Shown here: positions 1 to 5,665 of the stretch, piece by piece
Position numbering within the stretch: the stretch's first letter is position 1
Layout: each line of letters starts with the position of its first letter
Source: Flavobacterium sp.
GTDB taxonomy: Bacteria > Bacteroidota > Bacteroidia > Flavobacteriales > Flavobacteriaceae
DNA: 5,665 nucleotides
Assembly: GCA_003449615.1 (NCBI GenBank)
Contig: DMHA01000115.1
Span: 1-5,665 of the forward strand
Reading direction: 5' to 3'
Notes under the pieces: generated by a model
What the model saw: the letters and a program-made list of their open reading frames with translations, nothing else
What the model was told of the DNA's origin: nothing
The model's database searches: none
Made by a program: the position numbers and the translations under genes

Positions 1-30
1 CGATGTCTTTTTGTTTTTCATAAAACCTTT

Positions 31-70
31 TTTCTCCGCCATCTTTTGGCATACTGAACCATTTTCTTTG
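31..70 (+). promoter_or_regulatory. Promoter/operator element, copy 1, of the DnaB-like gene
   Basis: This block aligns without gaps to 1012-1051 (27 of 40 identical) and to 5622-5661 (24 of 40). The shared core is CTCYGYC, six bases, TGGCA, eleven bases, then a -7 box; here the box is TTTCTTTG at 63-70, one base off the Bacteroidota TAnnTTTG consensus. GCC at 38-40 and GGC at 48-50 form a dyad centred on base 44, roughly 22 bases upstream of the -7 box, so a bound protein would occupy the -33 region. No canonical -33 TTTG is seen 19-21 bases upstream of the box. Promoter function and operator function are both inferred. Confidence 0.6.
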
Positions 71-82
71 CTAAAAAAAACT

Positions 83-997
83 ATGGATTTTATGGAATAT
101 AAAACGTTAAGTGAAATTAGTAAAGAGTTTAAAGAGAGATTAAACTCCATTGCCAAAAGCGAACATCACATTGCCGGAATTCCTTCTGGGTTTGATAAAC
201 TGGATGCTATTACCAAAGGTTTTCAACCTTCCAATTTAATATTGATAGGTGGAGTTTCAGGAATGGGAAAAACTTCATTTGCAATATCCTTGATTAGAAA
301 ACTGGTCTTTGAAAATCAATGCCCCACCGCTTTTTTCTCCTTAGAAATGTCTTCGCAACAATTGATGAAGCGGATTATTTCTCAACAAACCAATATTTCG
401 GCAGAAAGGTTGCGTTTGGGATTGCTCGACGAAAATGAAATCGAACTTGTTTCCAAAAAAACGGCGGAATTAGAAAATTTGCCTTTGTATGTATATGACT
501 ACCCATTTCTAACCGTGTCCGATATTGAAGATTCTCTTTTGTGTTCTCCTCCTGATTTTGCTGAAATAATTGTGATCGATTCCTTGCAATTAATTTCCAA
601 AAATAAAAAAGACCAAGTTGGTAAAGTTTTAAATAAGAGAGAATTGACTAAAATCACATTTCAATTAAAACAACTGGCTACAAAATATACTATTGCGATA
701 GTTGTGCTTTTTGATTCCAGATTGCCTAAAGAAAAGGAAAAGTACTATTATTCTAAACGCCCAACATTGGCCGATGTACGGAAATATGCTCCTATAGATA
801 CTTATGCCGATTTAGTTTTGCTTTTATACCGACCTGAATATTACAAAATAGAAGAATGGGATGACGATGAACAATCACCAACAGCTGGAGAAGCTGATAT
901 AATAGTTGCCAAAAACACTAATGGAAGCCTTGATAGCATTAGAGTAAAATTTGATGGTTCAAAAAGTTCGTTTGAAAATTTGTCCAAATACAACTAA
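83..997 (+). CDS. DnaB-type RecA-fold ATPase, C-terminal domain only
   Basis: This 304-residue protein is the ATPase half of a replicative helicase; full DnaB is about 450-520 residues and begins with an N-terminal primase-binding domain that is absent here. Numbered from this start: Walker A GGVSGMGKT at 56-64, motif H1a FFSLEMS at 84-90 with the expected catalytic Glu88, and Walker B IIVIDS at 162-167. The tail, with YRPEYY, EWDDDE and VAKxxNGSL, looks like Bacteroidota DnaB, so it is probably a diverged DnaB paralogue. Three helicase signatures look altered: the motif H3 ALSQL region reads VVLFDSR (205-211), LRESG reads VRKYA, and the KxRNG segment carrying the DnaB arginine finger reads KNTNG (277-281). 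It may bind or hydrolyse ATP without being an ordinary helicase. Start 83 follows an A8-CT leader like that of the next gene. ATG 92 is a real alternative, since it sits 22 bases after the -7 box as the WYL start does. An in-frame ATG at 11 would read through the promoter and is rejected. The gene has its own promoter element and is probably a separate transcription unit. Confidence 0.92.
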   Translation: MDFMEYKTLSEISKEFKERLNSIAKSEHHIAGIPSGFDKLDAITKGFQPSNLILIGGVSGMGKTSFAISLIRKLVFENQCPTAFFSLEMSSQQLMKRIISQQTNISAERLRLGLLDENEIELVSKKTAELENLPLYVYDYPFLTVSDIEDSLLCSPPDFAEIIVIDSLQLISKNKKDQVGKVLNKRELTKITFQLKQLATKYTIAIVVLFDSRLPKEKEKYYYSKRPTLADVRKYAPIDTYADLVLLLYRPEYYKIEEWDDDEQSPTAGEADIIVAKNTNGSLDSIRVKFDGSKSSFENLSKYN

Positions 998-1011
998 ATT
1001 GATGAATAATT

Positions 1012-1051
1012 TTACTCCGTCATAAAATGGCAGACAAATGAATTATCTTTG
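1012..1051 (+). promoter_or_regulatory. Promoter/operator element, copy 2, of the WYL operon
   Basis: This is the best copy of the three-copy element. It has CTCCGTC at 1015-1021, TGGCA at 1028-1032 and TATCTTTG at 1044-1051, a perfect match to the Bacteroidota -7 consensus TAnnTTTG. CAT (1021-1023) and ATG (1027-1029) form the inner arms of a dyad centred on base 1025, the same relative position as in copy 1. Transcription would start a few bases after 1051, leaving an A-rich leader of about 15-18 bases before the ATG at 1073. It lies in the 75-base gap after the DnaB-like gene, where no terminator hairpin is visible, so some read-through from that gene is possible. Binding by the WYL protein would be autoregulation, as known for CapW and BrxR, but that is inference. 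Confidence 0.68.
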
Positions 1052-1072
1052 AAAAATAAATCAAAAAAAACT

Positions 1073-1975
1073 ATGTCAAAATTAATCTATTTCAAAAGGT
1101 ATTTGTACGTAATAGACCGCTTGCGGAGCAGGCCGAGTACTTTCAACGAGTTGCAAGACTATGTATTGCGAAAATTAGAAAAGGACGATATCGATACCAG
1201 TTTTGAGTATTCGGTGCGAACTTTTGAGCGGGACAAGAAAGATATTGCTACTCTTTTCGGGATTGACATTTACTTTGACCGAAAAGACAAAACCTACGCT
1301 ATCAATGAAGAAGAAATCGGAGATCATTCGGTAACTAGAATGATTGAAGCTTTTTCGATTCATCACGCCTTGCAAGAGGGAAATAAATTGTCGCCAAGTG
1401 TGTTTCTCGAAAAACGAAAATCATTGGGAACGGAACTTATTCACGGCATCATTCACGCCATTCAAAACCGTTTTATCCTGCAATTTACTCATCAAAAACA
1501 TTGGGAGGATTTTAGCACCCAGCGTGAAGTAAAACCCATTGCCATCAAGGAATCGCAACAACGATGGTATTTGGTGTGTTTAGAAATAAGTAGCAATACC
1601 GTAAAAACCTTTGGATTAGACCGAATCTCGAATTTAAAAATTACCGATACCAAGTTTAAACCTTTTGTCTTTGATGTAGAAAAAGAGTTCCGAAATGCTT
1701 TTGGAATTTTACGAGATATGCCAGCCGAAAAAGTGATTTTGCAGTTTTCTACAATGCAAGGAAGGTACATCAAGACTTTTCCTTTGCACGATTCCCAACG
1801 CATTATTGCAGAAACTGAAGATGCTGTAACGTTCGAAATGTACATTTGTCTTACTCACGATTTTATAATGGAACTGCTGCGATATGGTAACAAAGTAAAA
1901 GTTTTATCGCCCGAAAGTTTCATTAAAACAATGAAAGCAAGAGTTAGCGAAATGACAAATTTGTATCAAGAATGA
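1073..1975 (+). CDS. WYL-domain transcriptional regulator (wHTH-WYL-WCX)
   Basis: This is a 300-residue regulator with the standard three-part layout. A winged helix-turn-helix occupies about residues 1-82, with SVRTFERDKKDI as the likely recognition-helix region followed by an IYFDRKDKTYAI wing. The WYL domain is in the middle, with the signature QRWYLVCLE (W165-Y166-L167) followed by VKTFGLDRIS. A WCX-like C-terminal extension follows from about residue 210. WYL domains sense ligands, in some cases nucleic-acid fragments or nucleotides. Relatives with this layout (BrxR, CapW) repress phage-defence operons, while PafBC activates DNA-damage genes. The ATG at 1073 follows an A8-CT leader; a TTG at 1049 would lie inside the -7 box and is rejected. 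The TGA overlaps the next ATG in an ATGA at 1972-1975, so translation of the exonuclease is probably coupled. It is the obvious candidate to bind the dyads upstream of itself and of the DnaB-like gene. Confidence 0.94.
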   Translation: MSKLIYFKRYLYVIDRLRSRPSTFNELQDYVLRKLEKDDIDTSFEYSVRTFERDKKDIATLFGIDIYFDRKDKTYAINEEEIGDHSVTRMIEAFSIHHALQEGNKLSPSVFLEKRKSLGTELIHGIIHAIQNRFILQFTHQKHWEDFSTQREVKPIAIKESQQRWYLVCLEISSNTVKTFGLDRISNLKITDTKFKPFVFDVEKEFRNAFGILRDMPAEKVILQFSTMQGRYIKTFPLHDSQRIIAETEDAVTFEMYICLTHDFIMELLRYGNKVKVLSPESFIKTMKARVSEMTNLYQE

Positions 1976-2448
1976 AAAACTTTACCGCAATAGATTTTGA
2001 AACCGCTAGCGGTTACAGAAATAGCATTTGCCAAGTTGGATTAGTGCAAGTAGAAGAGGGTATTATTACCCATTCGCTTAATTTATTGGTGCAACCTCCT
2101 AATAATTATTATTGGTCAGATTTTATAGACATTCACGGCATAACACCTGCAATGACAAAAAACGAACCCACTTTCGACCAAATATGGCATTTAGTAGCTC
2201 CCTTTATAGAAGGCAAAAACGTGGTGGCACACAATGGTTTTAGTTTTGATTTTCCTGTTTTAGATAAAACACTTTTTCATTATGGATTACCGATTCCTGC
2301 CTATAATAAATACTGCACTTATAAAATTTATAGGTCAAATTTAGCTGATTTGTGCCAAGAACATAACATACCACTGAATCATCACGATGCGTTGAGTGAT
2401 GCTCAGGCTTGTGCGAAGTTGTGGTTGAGATATTTGGGGAATTTGTAG
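1972..2448 (+). CDS. DEDDh-family 3'-5' exonuclease (DnaQ/RNase T-like)
   Basis: This compact 158-residue protein is a single exonuclease domain with all motifs in place. ExoI is AIDFET with Asp8 and Glu10, ExoII is VAHNGFSFD with Asp93, and ExoIII is HDALSD with His138 and Asp143 (H-x4-D, the DEDDh subtype). IHGIT at 54-58 is the usual segment of DnaQ/PolC-type proofreading nucleases. The full acidic set implies two-metal hydrolysis of nucleotides from 3' ends of single-stranded DNA or RNA. It is shorter than DnaQ (about 240 residues) and lacks the C-terminal polymerase-binding part, so a stand-alone processing or defence role fits better than proofreading. The ATG overlaps the WYL stop, with no Shine-Dalgarno site. 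Cleaning up DNA ends made by the DUF262-DUF1524 nuclease is a plausible but unproved role. Confidence 0.93.
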   Translation: MKNFTAIDFETASGYRNSICQVGLVQVEEGIITHSLNLLVQPPNNYYWSDFIDIHGITPAMTKNEPTFDQIWHLVAPFIEGKNVVAHNGFSFDFPVLDKTLFHYGLPIPAYNKYCTYKIYRSNLADLCQEHNIPLNHHDALSDAQACAKLWLRYLGNL

Positions 2449-2504
2449 GAAAGGATTGAAAATAATTGATTAGATTTACGAAAAAATAATAACTTAAAAA
2501 TTAT

Positions 2505-3782
2505 ATGAGTCAAAAAGTTGAATTACAAACCAAAACACTTGGAGAATTGTTCAAATCTAAAGTTGAAGGAAATCAATTTGAAGGAAATCTTTCAATTCCT
2601 GATTATCAAAGAATATATTGCTGGGAAGAAAAAAATGTCTTCAAATTGTTAGATGATATTTCCACATTTACTAACAAGCCTTATCACTTAGGTTGCATTA
2701 TTTTACATCGGAATAAGGTTGAAAATGGTGTTTATTTATTAAACATAGTTGATGGACAACAGCGTTTGGTTACTTTGACACTAATATTAAAAACATTAGG
2801 AGAAGAATCTCCATTATTGAATGCAAGTTTTGAATCTAGTGTAGCACAACATTTCATAGGTTACAACCAATATCTCATAAACAATTATATCGCTAACAAC
2901 AGCATAGATGTTGGAAATTTGTTAAAAAACATACAGTTTAGCGTTCTTGTAATAGATAGTGAAAATTTAGATCTTGCCTATACATTTTTCTCCAATCAAA
3001 ATTCAAGAGGAAAAGCCTTGACAGACTATGAATTATTGAAAGCTCATCATTTAAGATTTGTTCATATAGAAGCACAAGCAATTCATCTTGCAGACCGCTG
3101 GGATAATTTACTCAATAGTTCGGGTGACGAAATAATTGACAAAAAAATAAATCACACTTTCGGAACTTATTTATTTAGGCTTAGAAAATGGATGAGAAAA
3201 AGAGTTTGGAGCGAAGATGAAAAGTTTAAGGTTAAAACCGAATTTGAAGCCGCAGTAACTATTGATGATATTCCTCCTTTTGGAGAACAATTTAAATTTA
3301 ATGAATCAATACAAGGTGGTAGCCATTTTTTCGCCTATGCTGAACATTTTGTATTTCAGTATAAAGTTTTTTCACAAACGCAAGAAATTATAATTTTAAG
3401 AAAACATCTTTCTTATGAAACTAATTGGTGGTACAGAGATGTAATTGAAAGCTTATTGTTTGCATATTATTTAAAATTTGGAATTATTTATTTAAGTGAT
3501 GCTTTAGTTTGTATCATAAAAATAATCTCACAACATAGATATGGGCTTGGACGATCAAGTTTAAGAGGGTTATTGCAATATGCTGGTGATGCAGAAATTG
3601 TGTTTATGATTGAACAAGCAACATCTCCAACATTTTTTCTTGCCGAAGCTATTAATACAATTAAAAAAACACCAAAACCGCAAGGTTTAACAGGAATTAG
3701 ACAGCGATATAGTAATTGTGAGTTAAATATTCACAACGAACTAAATAGAAGTATTGCCATTGAAAAACTCAAAACTTTATAA
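2505..3782 (+). CDS. DUF262 (GmrS-like) protein without a visible nuclease domain
   Basis: This is a 425-residue protein of the DUF262 family, a ParB/Srx-like fold that serves as the NTPase/sensor part of GmrSD, SspE and BrxU type IV restriction systems. The first motif, LSIPDYQRIYCW, is at 29-40. The family signature VDGQQRLVTL is at 82-91 and should bind and hydrolyse nucleotide. The N-S-R-G-K-ALTDYELLKA segment at 166-180 is the conserved N.rGk.L...dllKa block. The C-terminal half (about 200-425) is mostly helical-looking and contains no EHxxPQ or other HNH pattern, so the DUF1524 nuclease half is absent or unrecognisable. The 56-base gap upstream has an A-rich leader but no good -7/-33 pair, so transcription probably continues from the WYL promoter. 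It ends three bases before the next DUF262 gene, which suggests a two-protein complex. It may be a regulatory or recognition subunit; its substrate cannot be read from the sequence. Confidence 0.9.
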   Translation: MSQKVELQTKTLGELFKSKVEGNQFEGNLSIPDYQRIYCWEEKNVFKLLDDISTFTNKPYHLGCIILHRNKVENGVYLLNIVDGQQRLVTLTLILKTLGEESPLLNASFESSVAQHFIGYNQYLINNYIANNSIDVGNLLKNIQFSVLVIDSENLDLAYTFFSNQNSRGKALTDYELLKAHHLRFVHIEAQAIHLADRWDNLLNSSGDEIIDKKINHTFGTYLFRLRKWMRKRVWSEDEKFKVKTEFEAAVTIDDIPPFGEQFKFNESIQGGSHFFAYAEHFVFQYKVFSQTQEIIILRKHLSYETNWWYRDVIESLLFAYYLKFGIIYLSDALVCIIKIISQHRYGLGRSSLRGLLQYAGDAEIVFMIEQATSPTFFLAEAINTIKKTPKPQGLTGIRQRYSNCELNIHNELNRSIAIEKLKTL

Positions 3783-3785
3783 TAA

Positions 3786-5555
3786 ATGAACAAAACTAAA
3801 TATACACCAATTGAAATTGCGGAATCAGAAATTAATTTTTCTATTCCACTATATCAACGTCTTTTTGAATGGGAAAAACCTCAAATAGAACAACTTTTAA
3901 ATGATTTATTAACAAGCTTTCAGAAAAACCCAGAAGAGCCTTATTATATTGGAATGCTTACAGTCTACAAGAATAATAATGTTTTAGACCTTGTGGACGG
4001 GCAACAACGTTTTACGGTTATGATGCTAATGGGAATAGCCTTTAACAACGACAATTGGAAAAATTTTGTCAGTAACAATAATACGGAACAACAAACACGC
4101 TTAAAGTTTTTTGCTCGTAAAAATGATGCTGATTTTCTGAAAAATAAAATTTTAAGTATAGAAAGTACAGAAAATTACGTAAACAAAAAAATGAATAAAG
4201 CAATTGATATAATTGAATCATTTGTGTCAAAATTTGGACAAAAAGAGAAGGAATATTTCGTACAATATGTGTTTGAAAAAATGACATTTTTTATTTCTTA
4301 TTTACCGGAAACTTATAAGTCAACTGATTTGAATCGTTATTTTGAAGCAATGAATGCTTCCGGAAAAGGGCTTGAAAATCACGAAATTTTAAAAGTTAAT
4401 TTACTTAAGAAACTTAATAAAGAAGCTGATAAAGAATTGTATACAAAAATCTGGAATGCTGTTTCCGATATGGATGAATCAATAATTCGTCAGAAATATG
4501 ATGAAAATATTGAACAATTTAATACTAGACAAATTAAAGCGTTAAATGAAATAACTGATTTGAATAAATTATTTAATAATTTTAATTTTGTAGGAAACGA
4601 AAATACTGAAAGTAAAAAAATAAAAGATTTAAAACCAATTGATAAAGCACCAACATCAATAAATCGAGCGACTGGAGAACATTCAATAATTTCGTTTTCC
4701 GAATTTTTACTATTAGTTCTTTATTTACAAAAAGGTGAAAAAACAAGAGAAATTGCTAATTTTTTTAATATTCATAAATTACAAGAAACTTTTAAAATAT
4801 TAGAAGACTCAGAGGTACAACAGTTTTTTGATAACTTGTTGAAATATCGTGTTTTATTTGATTATTTCATTATTAAAGTGAGCAATAACAATCAGAATTC
4901 AATTACTTATACTTTGAATTTTCAAAAATATGATAAACTAATTCAGTATCAATCAATGTTATACGTCAGTATTTCGTTTAACATTTGGCTGCCAGAAATT
5001 TTATTAACTTTAGATAAAAATCGACAATTTTCATCTAATGAACTTCTTGAATTGTTTAAAGAGAAAGATAATATTCGTCATAATATTGATAATATTGATT
5101 CGTTAACCTACGGAAATATAGACCGCTACTGGTTTTGGCGTTTAGATTATTATTTGTGGGAACAATGGAAAGAGATAGCAAATTCCAAGATTAATGAGGC
5201 AATCAAAAATTATACTTTCCGCCCAAATCGTTCAATAGAACATTTACATCCACAAAATCCTTCAATCAAACCTAAGGAAGATTGGACTAATAATCTTGAT
5301 TCATTTGGTAACCTAGCAATGATTTCAACCAGCTTTAATTCCACCCAAAGTAATGATGACGAAAACATTAAATTTGCTAGAATTGAGAATCAGTTAGAAG
5401 GAAAAATTTCATTAGAAAGTATTAAATTACTTCTAATGTATGTTAAAGCAAAAGAAGATACTAATGGATGGACTATTTCAAAGGCAGATGAACACGGCAA
5501 AGAAATGTTTGAAATTCTAAAAAAATCATTTGAAACAACTGAAGAAACTCAATAA
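3786..5555 (+). CDS. DUF262-DUF1524 type IV restriction-like endonuclease (GmrSD/SspE-like)
   Basis: This 589-residue protein carries both halves of a GmrSD-type enzyme. The N-terminal DUF262 shows FSIPLYQRLFEW at 18-29, LVDGQQRFTVM at 69-79 (the NTP-binding signature) and NASGKGLENHEILKVNLLK at 190-208. A helical linker follows. The C-terminal DUF1524 domain has the HNH-type motif SIEHLHPQNP at 483-492, with His486 as the likely general base and His488 probably involved in metal binding. The trailing FGNLAMISTSFNS at 507-519 is the usual GNL...N part of the fold. Family members cut DNA with glucosylated hydroxymethylcytosine (GmrSD, BrxU) or act with phosphorothioate marking (SspE). Which modification applies here is unknown, and no dnd/ssp modification gene is visible. 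It is a distant paralogue of the gene just upstream (shared IPxYQR, DGQQR and GK blocks). It is the last gene before the terminator and contains a 9-base tandem duplication coding for an IDN repeat. Confidence 0.93.
   Translation: MNKTKYTPIEIAESEINFSIPLYQRLFEWEKPQIEQLLNDLLTSFQKNPEEPYYIGMLTVYKNNNVLDLVDGQQRFTVMMLMGIAFNNDNWKNFVSNNNTEQQTRLKFFARKNDADFLKNKILSIESTENYVNKKMNKAIDIIESFVSKFGQKEKEYFVQYVFEKMTFFISYLPETYKSTDLNRYFEAMNASGKGLENHEILKVNLLKKLNKEADKELYTKIWNAVSDMDESIIRQKYDENIEQFNTRQIKALNEITDLNKLFNNFNFVGNENTESKKIKDLKPIDKAPTSINRATGEHSIISFSEFLLLVLYLQKGEKTREIANFFNIHKLQETFKILEDSEVQQFFDNLLKYRVLFDYFIIKVSNNNQNSITYTLNFQKYDKLIQYQSMLYVSISFNIWLPEILLTLDKNRQFSSNELLELFKEKDNIRHNIDNIDSLTYGNIDRYWFWRLDYYLWEQWKEIANSKINEAIKNYTFRPNRSIEHLHPQNPSIKPKEDWTNNLDSFGNLAMISTSFNSTQSNDDENIKFARIENQLEGKISLESIKLLLMYVKAKEDTNGWTISKADEHGKEMFEILKKSFETTEETQ
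5081..5098 (+). repeat. 9-bp tandem duplication inside the DUF262-DUF1524 gene
   Basis: TAATATTGA occurs twice head to tail at 5081-5089 and 5090-5098 and encodes the NIDNID stretch around residues 433-438. A related ATAATATT sits just upstream at about 5068-5075. Being a multiple of three, the duplication keeps the frame. It lies between the two domains, so a change in copy number would probably be tolerated. It is most likely ordinary slippage in A/T-rich DNA. Confidence 0.5.
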
Positions 5556-5573
5556 CAAATTATTAAATTTTCC

Positions 5574-5608
5574 AAAAAACGACACTCCTTCCAAGTGTCG
5601 TTTTTTTT
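5574..5608 (+). terminator. Rho-independent terminator of the WYL-DUF262 cluster
   Basis: A perfect 7-bp stem, CGACACT (5580-5586) pairing with AGTGTCG (5594-5600), encloses a 7-base loop. It is preceded by six A and followed by eight T. The A and T tracts extend the stem and would make it work in both directions. It starts 19 bases after the last stop codon, which fits as the end of the operon. Confidence 0.93.
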
Positions 5609-5621
5609 ATGAACTAAAATT

Positions 5622-5661
5622 TCACTCTGCCGCACTTTGGCACCATCAGCTGCTTTATTTG
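5622..5661 (+). promoter_or_regulatory. Promoter/operator element, copy 3, for a gene beyond the right edge
   Basis: After the terminator, CTCTGCC (5625-5631), TGGCA (5638-5642) and TTTATTTG (5654-5661) reproduce the element of copies 1 and 2 with identical spacing and no gaps. TGCC (5628-5631) and GGCA (5639-5642) form a perfect 4-base dyad centred on base 5635, the same offset from TGGCA as in the other copies. The -7 box departs from TAnnTTTG at one base, as copy 1 does. This predicts a + strand gene starting within about 10-30 bases after the window end and sharing the regulation of the two upstream units. The gene itself cannot be seen. Confidence 0.5.
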
Positions 5662-5665
5662 TTTC

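Noticed and set aside
11..82. N-terminal extension of the DnaB-like protein from an ATG at 11
   Set aside because: The stretch coincides with the conserved promoter element, and its translation (rich in Phe) resembles no DnaB segment.
1175..1845. Minus-strand and alternate-frame open frames within the WYL gene
   Set aside because: They lie wholly inside a well-supported gene and show no recognisable motifs.
2225..2248. TGGCA-N11-TAGTTTTG inside the exonuclease gene, matching the spacing of the promoter element
   Set aside because: It lacks the upstream CTCYGYC block, lies in the conserved ExoII coding motif, and is more than 250 bases from the next start codon. Coding constraint and chance explain it.
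2449..2504. Separate promoter for the DUF262 pair (TAGATTTA at 2471)
   Set aside because: The box misses the final G of TAnnTTTG, and no TTG lies at the usual 19-21 base spacing. The conserved element found before the other two units is absent.
5638..5653. Sigma-54-like site (TGGCAC ... TGC) at the right edge
   Set aside because: The GG-to-GC distance is one base too long and the TTGC part is incomplete. The alignment with the two upstream copies explains the bases better.
5614..5664. Minus-strand reading frame that could be the C-terminal end of a convergent gene
   Set aside because: It is only about 16 codons with no recognisable sequence, and the same bases align with two promoter regions. 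The bidirectional terminator would allow a convergent gene, so this is not fully excluded.

Overview
The window reads as a short defence or accessory island from the Bacteroidota, most likely a Flavobacterium relative. Three signs support this: strongly A/T-rich DNA, start codons preceded by A-rich leaders rather than Shine-Dalgarno sites, and TAnnTTTG-type -7 promoter boxes. The C-terminus of the first protein also resembles Bacteroidota DnaB. All five confident genes are on the + strand and fill almost the whole window.

Layout. (1) 83-997 encodes a DnaB-type RecA-fold ATPase without the DnaB N-terminal domain; several helicase signature residues appear to be replaced. (2) 1073-1975 encodes a winged-helix/WYL-domain transcription regulator. 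Its stop overlaps the start of (3) 1972-2448, a compact DEDDh 3'-5' exonuclease. (4) 2505-3782 encodes a DUF262 (GmrS-like) protein without a recognisable nuclease domain. Three bases later comes (5) 3786-5555, a full DUF262-DUF1524 (GmrSD/SspE/BrxU-like) protein with an HNH-type EHLHPQ motif. A strong hairpin-plus-T-tract terminator at 5574-5608 closes the cluster.

The least expected feature is a three-copy regulatory element that aligns without gaps: CTCYGYC-N6-TGGCA-N11-TWTMTTTG. It lies just upstream of the DnaB-like gene (31-70), just upstream of the WYL gene (1012-1051), and after the terminator at the right edge (5622-5661), where it should drive a gene outside the window. It combines an imperfect dyad (GYC-N7-GGC) with a -7 box at fixed spacing. 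The dyad is a candidate operator, possibly bound by the WYL protein encoded here.

Working model (inference): a WYL-controlled restriction/defence locus. The paired DUF262 proteins would sense and cut modified or foreign DNA, the exonuclease would process ends, and the DnaB-like ATPase is a separately transcribed member of the same regulon. The individual domain calls are solid. Their joint action as one system is not shown by the sequence alone.
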